Assembly (NCBI GenBank): GCA_030765065.1
Contig: CM060981.1
Location: forward strand, 224,385,152-224,449,151
Origin: Deroplatys truncata
Taxonomy: Eukaryota > Arthropoda > Insecta > Mantodea > Mantidae
Length of the DNA stretch: 64,000 bases
Reading direction: 5' to 3'
Position numbers and translations under genes: made by a program. Positions 55,303 through 64,000 of the stretch are shown one piece after another. The notes under the pieces were generated by a model, which was given only the letters and a program-made list of their open reading frames with translations, made no database searches and was not told where the DNA came from. How positions within the stretch are numbered: position 1 is the first letter of the stretch; the number at the start of each line of letters is the position of its first letter.

Positions 55303-57145
55303 AAAAGTCTGATGTGTTACATTCACATGCTTTTCTCCAGTCACTATCGTTCATTCTTATGTAGCTTCTAAAACCTATTCTTTTAAAACCTTACTTTAGT
55401 TACTATTAAATGTTAATCGTCATAAACATTTACATTTCGTTGTAGGTACAAAGGTGATAGCGATAGCCAATTCTTTAAGTTGCTTACCATTTGCTAGCGT
55501 TTAAATTTCCTACTGTTTCCATGACATCTGCAAAACAACTAATTGGTGACAGCATTTAAAGCATTAAAAATTATTGAAGAATTCAAAGCATAAAAACGAA
55601 TATCTTGGAAATGGCTGATGCCGAAAGGAAGTTATTTGAAGAAATTTATGTTTTAAGGATTTCTATGCTTTTTGTGTAGTGATTTCGTCTGTCTTTATCT
55701 TTACGGATTATAGAAAAATTATGCAAAATCTATTTTGAATGAGCCGGACCTTAACTATTCGCAGAAAATTCAAGATGTGCATTTTATTAGCCATGTAAAC
55801 ATATTAAACAACAGTATTTTGATCACAATCGTTAGAGCTGTTTTTGAGAGTATAAAAAATATTGAAACATTTTCCATGTAAAATGTAACTTAAAAGTGGA
55901 AGAATTTTTCTAAACATTTTCGTTTATCCTTGGAAGAGATGAATTTAAATATGAAGTTTGGTATACAGTTACTCAAGAAAGCACCTATTTGTCTGCAATT
56001 TAAAAAATTCTAGCAATCAAATTAATGGAAAAAATCTAATTGTTTTGGACATAAAAATCAGATGGTAATACAGTTTACGTACTTTGGCTATTTTCACCGT
56101 GCATTTTATGAGTTGTATAAGGTTTTGATAAATATACCAAAATTGCAACTCTTTTGTATGTAATAATAATAGTGTATAACAAGTCTAAGAGTAGAAAAGC
56201 CCGATCCCGACGAATCTTCGGTTCTGCTCATTGTATATAAAGATATAGTAGCTGTAAGTATATAAAGAAATGATGTTATGGTGTATTATTCTAATTTTTT
56301 TAAGGAAGTGATCACAATTATTGAAGAAATATCTAAATCCGATACTACAGCATGCGTAAGGTCAGTGAAAGTGTCTGAATGATTCGTCAGTTTAAGAATA
56401 TACTACCTGCATAACACCTAATTCTTGGTGTCACCTAACATTGATGTCTAATGTTCTATGTTCAATGTTGTGTATTATCTTAAATCATTATCTTAAATTA
56501 TCTTGCATTATGTATTGAGTAGAGGATCTTTTTTGTGTATTACTTGATTTACGGTGAAAGTAAGATTTTATTTCACGGAGGAATAAAGTTCAAATTTGGG
56601 AAGTTTCAACGTTTATGCCTTAATTGCTCATTTTCGGCTCACATTTTACGACTTCACGAATTTATTCCTCCACTAGTTTAATTTACACGTCGGTGAAGGT
56701 ACGTGGAAGTATGCATAAAAATGCTGCACCCAATGCATGAAAGATAATTTTGAAAACACCAGGTATATAGGTTGCAATTTTGGCATATTAAAAAAAAATT
56801 ATATAACTAATAAAATGGACGATATGAAAAACTGTCAAAAATGTAAACTGTTTTACTATCTGATCTTTATGTCCAAAAAATTAGATTTTCCCTCCACATA
56901 TTTGGCTGCTAGAAGTTTTTAAAGTGCAGACGAATACTTTCTAGAATAACTATATCAAATTGTTTTTGGGCTGAGCTGTTTACGGACACACATGCATACA
57001 CATACACGCACATAAACACACTTTTTCTACTTCTTTAGGGGTTCAGGCGACCTCAAAATATCATTTCTTTTGATGTCACGATATCAAATTTATTTAAAGG
57101 AAAATATTCCTCGATATACCATTATTAGCTGCTGGAGAAAGTAAA
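55303..57145 (-). mobile_element. Old HINE-like element, split by about 0.9 kb
   Basis: Tail (gtctgatgtgttacattcac, 55306) with the ATGTG/CACAT stem kept, then a strongly diverged interior to about 55985. An unrelated stretch of about 0.9 kb containing repeat D follows, then the remaining head side (56925-57145) with an acacacatgcatacacat tract and the end gctggagaaagt. The most diverged split copy in the window. Confidence 0.6.
56175..56425. repeat. Dispersed repeat (family D), copy 2
   Basis: Homologous to 51055-51275. It lies within the 0.9 kb stretch that interrupts an old HINE-like copy, so D is probably part of a mobile element longer than the shared segment. No coding potential recognised. 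Confidence 0.6.
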
Positions 57146-57199
57146 AAGGAAAAAAAGAAGTCTACGGAAGGTCCAGAGCTTACAACGTATACTATTTCG

Positions 57200-57345
57200 A
57201 AAACGGTTAATTGCGAATATTATTAGTATTACACACTATGCATAGAAAATTCAGGATAAATGTTTTATTTCCCATTTCAGTACAATAAGCCTACGGTATT
57301 TTACTCAAATATTTTAGAGCCATTAGTAGTAGAGGAAAATCAGCT
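57200..57345 (-). mobile_element. HINE-like internal remnant
   Basis: The words atttcgaaaacggtt, atagaaaattcaggataaat, tttatttcccat and attttagagccattag follow the order of the HINE-like interior in reverse orientation, highly diverged and without ends. Confidence 0.4.
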
Positions 57346-57548
57346 TAAAGACCCTTGCGTGGATCCCTGTAGGTTGTGAGAGAGTAAGTCTAATTTGAGT
57401 GCCGCGCCCCTTTCTAGGTTTCTCCCATTCTCCCTTCATGTCTGTGTCCAATGGGATAGTTATCTTCTCTAACTGTTGTGCTGTAATTGGGTGGTGTGCT
57501 TTTTTCCAATTGTATTTTATATGGAGGTAATTTGCATACAGTATTTTT

Positions 57549-58435
57549 ACTTTCTCTACTACGTATAGTAAGTAGGGGAAGTATTGTATTCCACCCAAAA
57601 ATTTGATACCGAGATTTCACCGTAAATATATGTTTTGAGACCCCCCTGAATCCAAAAAAGCATTTTTGGAAACATGTCCATGTGTGTGTGTGTCTGTGAA
57701 CAGCATAACTCAGAAACGAACAGTCGGATAAACACCAAACTTGGTATTTAGGTTCAGTATCTTCCAGAGATGCGACACGAAGGTTTTCAAGAAAATCCCC
57801 CCACCCCAGAATACTCTTTACATGGAACATTTTTCGAACATTTTAATTTTCTCAAAAATAGCTCTAACGATTTTGATTAACATATCATATGTTTAGGATA
57901 TTTACATGACAATTAAAATGTATATCTTGAATTTTCTGGGAATGTCTCCAAAAGTATTCTTCATTGTGAACGACTTTTGCATAACTGGTAAACCATAAGA
58001 GATAGACAAAATTTTACTACAATGTAGATCGCGTTAAAATACACAATTTATGTCATATACATTTTTGTTGTTGACTGAACCATTTTCGAGATATTGCTTG
58101 TTATTCCCTTAAATTTTTCAATACTTATTTTCTCAAATGGGAATTCGTTATTCAATTTTTTTGTCTTGGATATGCAAAGAGTATTAATCTGTGGCAAAGG
58201 GAATAGTGCTGCATCTAGCAACCAGCTATTAAGAGATATGTATGTGCTTAAAGGCTACTGTATTTCTATATTGCCCTCGTAAATATATATTCCTCTTACA
58301 CCCACAAGAAAATTAGCAATAAGATAGAGTCTGCAAATGTTTATCTCGATTAACATGAAGTAGATGGAGAATAAGCGTATGTAAAAATACTTTGTACAAG
58401 AGTAGAGAAAGTCATGTGAGTGTAACACATCAGAT
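57549..58435 (+). mobile_element. HINE-like element, full length
   Basis: Head actttctctactacgtatag at 57549 after a T run; short TG tract near 57677; tail ending cacatcagat at 58435; 887 bp. Tail variant with gagtattaatctgtggcaaa. Frames on the minus strand are shadows. Confidence 0.85.
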
Positions 58436-59162
58436 TTTTGGAAACATGTCCGTGTGTGTCTGTGTGTCTGTGAACAGCATAACTCAGAAAAGAACAGTCA
58501 GATAAACACCAAACTTGGTATTTAGCTTCAGTATCTTCCAGAGATGCGACACGGATGTTTTCAAGAAAATCCCCCCACCCCAGACTACCCTTTACATGGA
58601 ACATTTTTCGAAAATTTTAATTTTCTCAAAAATGGCTCTAACGATTTTGATTAAAATATCACATGTTTAAGATATTGTCATCACAAATGAAATGTATATT
58701 TCGAATTTTCTGGGAATGTCTCCAAAAGTATTCTTCATTGTGAACGACTTTTGCATAACTGGTATACAATAAGAGATAGACAAAATTTTAGTACACAAAA
58801 ATTGTAGATCGCGTTAAAATACGCAATTTATGTCATATACAGTTTTTTTTGTTGAGTAAACCGTTTTCGAGATATTGCTTGTTATTCCCTTAAATTTTCC
58901 AATATACTTTTTCTCATATTCGTAATTCATTTTTTTTTGTCCTGGACATGCAAAGAGAATGGAATGCACCACATAGCAACCAGCGCTTAAAACATTTGAC
59001 TATCGCTTAAAAGCTACCATATTCCCCTTGCATTTGCAAGAAAATTAGCAATAAAATTGACATCTCGATATCTCGATTAACATGAAGCATATGGAGAATT
59101 AGCGTTTGTAAAACTAGTTTGTACAAGAGTAGAGAAAGTCATGTGAGTGTAACACATCAGAT
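58436..59162 (+). mobile_element. Headless HINE-like element
   Basis: Directly after the previous copy's tail the sequence continues ttttggaaacatgtccgtg, an internal position of the element about 120 bp from its normal start, and runs to a complete tail at 59162. No matching head precedes 57549, so the first part is missing rather than displaced by simple nesting. Confidence 0.8.
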
Positions 59163-60504
59163 TTTTTCTATCAACTCAATTAGTATATCAAAGGAAGATT
59201 TTTGAAGTAATCTGGCAGATGTATTTGCCAAAGGAAGGGAAGTCAATGGGGAAATTATCTCTAAGATTGTAGGCGTGCCATTTTGATTAATATGCGTATA
59301 AAATATTAGAATAATTGGACTTTAGATATATAAATTTGCGCGACAAATGTGAAACCGAAAGAGCCAGCAAACTGGTGGTTATCTGCCTTAGTCACAACTG
59401 AATACTTGAGGCAGGCTGGAACAAGATTCATCCCCTTCAACGAAATATATTTTCCCTCTGCAGCGTGTCGCTGGCTAGTGGTCCGAATGTTACATAGCTC
59501 CTGTTCGTGACATGCCTCTGTCTCTTTCTAGTACGTGTTTCCTCTCAGACCTTCTATTCCCTCGCGACATACGTCTCTCTTCTAAGCATTACCGGGCAGT
59601 GACTGACACACGGAACATATAAAAAACAGTGTACAATTTCAATTTAAAACGCAAACCGCACTGCTATTTAAAGTATATAAAGAATAGGAGCATCTTGCAG
59701 TAAAAGACGTCAACATATGCCTTAAATACAGTGAAAGGGCTTGTTCCCCCAGTATAAAACCCTAGCGTAGATATTATATAACTTGGTCTAGCATTTCTTC
59801 CCCTCAGACAGTGCTAGACACACACCTTCAAGATCGAAATTAATGTAAGCTTTGTCTGGTATGTGGTTGCCTCCATTAGCTTAAATCCTGCGACTAGACT
59901 ATGGTAGCGCGCCTTGATAGCATGAGAAAATACATCCATAGATATTCACTACAAAAATAGCACTCTTACAGTGAACTCAAGAATGCTAGATAGAAGCTAT
60001 TAGCGCGGGAATATATCCACCAAGGGTTTTGTCTAGCAATTATGGTGCGTCCATTAGAAACATTCAGAAAAGCAGATCTTTTGCGCTAGCACCTTGAGGA
60101 AAAAATAAGATAGTTCATTGCATTTCATAGAGGTGCTGGTGGATTAAAGCAATTGTCCAGATATAATGCACCATATGTTGCTGCGTATTCAGTATGCCAT
60201 ACGTTCGTAAAAGGAAATTCATCACGAGGATCGATTTTAAACATGCAAAAAAGTAGATTTACCAACAGCTTCTACATGAGAGCGATATTGAGCATTCTTA
60301 GATTGCCATGTTTCTAAAACCAAATGAAACTTCTTTATATTTGACAGCTACTTTCTAAAGTTTTGCGAGCTGATTTACCGTGTAGTTTGTTTGATTTGTT
60401 CTAATAGGTTGTCAATTATCATCATTTATAGATTTTGTGTTCATCCCAAAATTAATTTGACTAGAGAGAATTTCCGGACTACGATCTGTTTACGATTTTA
60501 AATC
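59163..60504. other. Unassigned stretch
   Basis: No gene or window-internal repeat recognised over about 1.3 kb. Confidence 0.4.
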
Positions 60505-60745
60505 GTCATTAACGCCTAAAAATGTGAAGATCGGCGTATAAATGTATTTGGAAAAGAAGCCCCTTTTAATTGGTACAACGAATTCAAAAGAGATGAGCTT
60601 TTCTGAGTGATGCATTTCGTGAAAGACGCCCAAGAACTGCTATTACTGATGAAACATACCTGGAGTTATAATTTGTCGTAAAACGACGAGATGTTTCCAT
60701 CTTACCCACAATTTCACCAGACGTTGTTCTTAAAGCCATTTTGTG
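60505..60745 (+). pseudogene. Mariner transposase N-terminal relic
   Basis: Readings SLTPKNVKIGV and MYLEKK, then APFNWYNEFKRDEL and, after a one-base shift, LSDAFRERRPRTAITDE follow the N-terminal DNA-binding part of mariner-type transposases (LTPE..., W(Y/F)xEFxxGRxSLxDxxRxGRPxTAxTxE). An internal stretch between the two blocks is deleted, stops follow, and the DDE domain is absent. No ends found. Confidence 0.6.
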
Positions 60746-62490
60746 AATAGAATTTCATAAAATGTATTAACATTTCCTCTGAATGATTATTATTATTGTT
60801 ATTATTACTATTGTTTTCTTCGATTTGGTATATTTATGCATTTCATATCACACAAGGAAACTGTTTTTATTTCATTGCAGTATGTGTAACGCCAGAATAC
60901 ATGGTGCGATAGTTTTGTGCAACGCGCGACATGATTATTTCGTAAAGGTTTTATCATAGATGGCCCTCAGCAGTTGAAATTGAACCTATTCTGGAATGTA
61001 AACGAAATAGTGTAGAATTTGCAGGTGATCTACTATAAAAAGAACAAGGTTTCCACTCTTAAGTCATTTTCACAATAGTATAGCAGTCATTGTTAATATG
61101 AAAATATAATAACTAATAATCAAGGAAATTATCAATCGGTTTACTTCATTGGCTTAGAGACTAGAGTGGTATTATCAACTTAGCCTACAGTTTGAAATCT
61201 CGTGTTCGCAAATGTAAGCCACTCTTGCCTTTTTCAACGGTTAGGAAACATAAATGTTTCTTTTTACACTAGCAAGTCCCTCTTCATACCGTAAGGTATA
61301 ATGTATTTTCTGTAACGTTGACGAATTCCTTCTATTCTCATCTCTGATCTGAAGTCTGTTAAAATAGTGGAAATAAAGGGTTTCGGTTTTAGGTGGAAAT
61401 GCATCTTAATTTTTAAAAATTAAAATCGGTGATCTCTGAACACAAACCAACATAAAAATCTTGAAGTTTTCTGGCTGAGAATAACTTGCTGCTTTTCCCA
61501 CACATCGTTGCTATTTCAGAATGGAAATCTAATTCTTATGGAAATTGGAATCATATTTCTTTCTACATATGAGAAGGTGCATTCTTTCAAATACCAATAC
61601 CATGACAAAACGGACTTGGCATCTCTTATTCTTCATGATTCCACAGATAGATTACTGAGATTTGAAAATTAAACTCTCTTCTTTCTTGGTATATCTACCG
61701 TGAAAGACTTGTAAGATTAGTTGAGGTTATTGAACGTTTCTAACGCTTAACTAGTATAGTTAGCTAATTGCTTACAGATTAGTATTTAGGTAAACAGCTG
61801 TATGGACGCAAGACTTCTGAAGTGAACGGAATCGAAAGACAAAAGAACAGAAATGCTTATGACAGATTAGTCAACATGTTTGATAAAGGAGAATTTTACT
61901 TGGTTACCGCACCATCACTGCAGACTGGCACATGAGCATTAAATCTGTCGCCATCAAATATTATTTTTACAGTAAAAATGTGGATATGAAGGATTTCGGT
62001 ACTAGGCCGTTCTATTTGAACAAACCTTGCTAATCAGATGGCATACAGGCTTGCAGAGATGAAAAAGCTCATGTATTTGGGCAACCTCCCAATGATCTGA
62101 CTTTCTGCAACACATATAGCAATAGATGGCTGATTTACTGTGGTAGTTGAACTTTGTGTAATGAAGGTGGATTCAAAATAAAGGAAAATAAGTCTGGATC
62201 AGTATTTCTGAAGTATACATAATGCATGGCTTGTCTTCGAATGTTTAAAACTTTCAGAATCTATTTATATTTCTAATCCGTTAATTACATTCGTTAGATC
62301 CCTTTCTATGCAGTGACCACTTTTTAGGATAACTTTTTTGTTCGTTTTTTCTTCTAGTAGCTTATTTTTGTGACAACAAAGTTAGTATTTCCAGTTTTTG
62401 ATATTTGAAAAACAGTATGGCTGAGCTTAATTCTTGCGTGCTCTTGTGAAGAGCAAAACTGGATTTTCGACCCAAGCACTCTGTTCAAGG
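60746..62490. other. Unassigned AT-rich stretch
   Basis: No gene or repeat recognised over about 1.7 kb. An (ATT)n-like microsatellite lies near 60787-60812. Confidence 0.4.
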
Positions 62491-62699
62491 TTTTTTATTT
62501 TTTATTTTATTTTAATTTTTGGACATTCAGCATATTTGCTATACAAGCCACTGTTTATTTATTACAAAATATCATTATATCTATCGCATATGTAATTCGC
62601 CACATTGATTCTATGAACATACCACTGATTGATAATAAATACATGAATGAAATTTATATTGAATGAGGTATGTGAATCACAATAGTTTTAATGACTATT

Positions 62700-63965
62700 T
62701 TATACATAGGTGAACTGGATGATGTCATCTTTGGAATTGGTGAATAAAATATCCTGTGGTAGTTTCCTTTTTAGTCTTGTTTTGCGATGGCTTCTTATTC
62801 CTGGTTCGAATGCCTGAGCTCCTGGGATGTTAACCAGTTTGGAGGAGACGGAATTTGATAAATATTTGATATATTGTTTGATTGGGAGAATGTCTAGCTC
62901 ATGGTGTAATGATTGTTTCCTATGAAACCATGGGCACCTGTTGCAGTTCTGAGAAATCTATCTTGAATAACTTGAATACTGTGAATGTGTTTTACCTGCT
63001 GCGATCATATAGGAGAAGCATGTGTAAGAAGAGGTTGAACTAAAGATTAATAAAGAAGAACAGAGTTTTCCAATCAAGTGTGCAGCATTTATTTATTAAT
63101 GAATATAATTCAGTGATTCTGGACGCATCAAGCGCCGCGATATGTTTTGGTATCGGCGTTTAAAGTTAGTCTGGTGTAGAGCGGTAAGACAAGGTATTTA
63201 ATTGGTGCTTGTGAGGATAGCCAGTGCATTTGCTTGGCCATGAGACTTAGTGAAGAAACATTATGGAAAGGTATAAGTGAGAATGTTTTAGCATTTGTCT
63301 TACTGATGTTTAATGAAATAAACCAAGTTGTGTACTATCATCAGGTTAATACCTATAGAGAGTCATGAGAGCCAGTCATGGGAGAGAGAGAGAGAGAGAG
63401 ACAGACAGACATAGAGAGAGAGAGAATTAATTGCCTCGTGTAGCTTGGAGTCTGAATGAAACAGAACGGTATCATCTCTATACATAGCTGTGCAGCCGGG
63501 ATGTACTTCAGGAATTTCATGTATAAATATGCTGGTTAGTAAAGGTAGGTGCAAGAACTGACCCTTGTGGGATGCCAACAGATATCGGTAGAGATGTTGA
63601 CTTATCTTTCAATGCGAACCAAAAACTGTTGATTTGTTTAAAAAGCTGGTAATTATCTGGAAAAGATAGTCTGGCAGTCAAAATTTCTGAAATTTCAGCA
63701 GTCCTTCATGGCATACTCTATCAAAGATATCTAAGAAAACAGCTGCGGTATATTGCTTATTTTCAAATTCATTAAAGATGGTCCGAGTGATTCCCAAAAT
63801 ATGATGCAGGGTAGAATATTTATGATCAAAATCAAATTGAAAATCTGTAATGATTTGACTACAGGTTAAGAATTTGAAAATATGTGTGCTACTTTAGAAT
63901 ATGTATGTACGATCTTTTGGAATATTTGAGATAGTATTGGTAATAGAATGATTGATTGATAGCTG
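62700..63965 (-). pseudogene. Reverse transcriptase (Jockey-like), degraded
   Basis: Across several frameshifts the minus strand reads LLPILSQIFQKIVHTY, STLHHILGITRTIFNEFENK, YTAAVFLDIFDRVCHEGLLK (first palm Asp; FLDxxxAFDRVWH is canonical), LPDYLFQIITSFL, SVGIPQGSVLAP, then AMYRDDTVLFHS (YADDTA is canonical, here R-D-D), and downstream IQDRFLRTATGAHGF. Order and motifs match the polymerase and post-RT region of Jockey-clade LINEs. Many stops; YADD is changed to YRDD. The frame 63363-63578 is one surviving piece. Confidence 0.75.
63380..63424. repeat. (GA)n/(GACA)n microsatellite
   Basis: gagagagagagagagaga followed by cagacagacatag and another GA run. It lies inside the LINE relic and breaks its frame. 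Confidence 0.9.
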
Positions 63966-64000
63966 AAGGCAGATTGTTGGGTTTTCCAGGCTTATGAAAA

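Larger units (their letters stand above)
62491..64000 (-). mobile_element. Jockey-like LINE, 3' part, running off the right edge
   Basis: The minus strand contains reverse-transcriptase and post-RT readings and ends in an A-rich tail (aataaaaaataaaaaacc on the minus strand, 62490-62508), the expected LINE 3' end. The 5' part, including ORF1 and endonuclease, would lie beyond 64000 or be missing. A GA-rich microsatellite (63380-63424) has expanded within it. Confidence 0.75.

Noticed and set aside
63363-63578. 71-codon frame with a run of Leu/Ser as a membrane protein
   Set aside because: The Leu/Ser run is the GA microsatellite; the rest is reverse transcriptase (HKGQFLHLP and YRDDTVLF).

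Overview
The window looks like a gene-poor, transposon-saturated stretch of a large, AT-rich invertebrate nuclear genome, most likely an insect or other arthropod. The evidence is tRNA-derived SINEs with A and B boxes, degenerate LINEs, an LTR relic, several Tc1/mariner, PIF/Harbinger and hAT-like transposase relics of types common in insects, and a nuclear mitochondrial insert. That insert reads as cox1 only with the invertebrate mitochondrial code (TGA=Trp, ATA=Met, AGA=Ser). There is no intact host gene, rRNA, functional tRNA, operon or CRISPR array. Four short exon-like segments are listed at low confidence.

The dominant component is one family of about 0.9 kb non-coding elements, called HINE-like here. 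I count about two dozen copies or parts covering roughly 20 kb, near 30% of the window. One end (the head) is ACTTTCTCTAC followed by a palindrome. A (TG)n/(TCTG)n tract lies near the head. The other end (the tail) carries the inverted AGTAGAGAAAGT followed by a 5-6 bp stem-loop and ATCAGAT. Copies sit in A/T runs and repeatedly insert into the A/T runs of other copies, giving nested arrays at 9.9-11.7, 17.9-20.7 and 27.5-32.3 kb. Asymmetric inverted ends, a terminal hairpin, an internal microsatellite and T-run targeting suggest non-autonomous Helentron (Helitron2/DINE-1-like) elements. This is inference, because no Rep/helicase gene is present.

Layout: 0-4.7 kb, partial SINE, GC-rich LINE with a broken ORF1 and no reverse transcriptase, SINE. 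4.7-14.2 kb, palindrome, a 0.94 kb repeat inside a HINE-like copy, transposase relic, SINEs, nested HINE-like copies. 14.3-17.4 kb, a long-TIR transposon with internal deletion and a solo LTR in its right arm, then a PIF/Harbinger relic and a SINE. 17.9-33.5 kb, nested HINE-like arrays and a more complete long-TIR transposon. 34.8-38.9 kb, second 0.94 kb repeat, hAT-like relic, two abutting HINE-like copies. 38.9-41.1 kb, the least repetitive stretch. 41.3-43.1 kb, a second ORF1-only LINE on the minus strand. 44.0-45.1 kb, SINEs, one carrying a 199 bp chimeric cox1/nad3 insert. 47-49 kb, a mariner-like element inside a HINE-like copy. 49-64 kb, transposase and LINE relics, SINEs, further HINE-like copies, and the 3' part of a Jockey-like LINE running off the right edge.

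Nothing acts as a gene set. The biology here is the layering of mobile elements, and several layers can be ordered in time because related uninterrupted copies lie in the same window.
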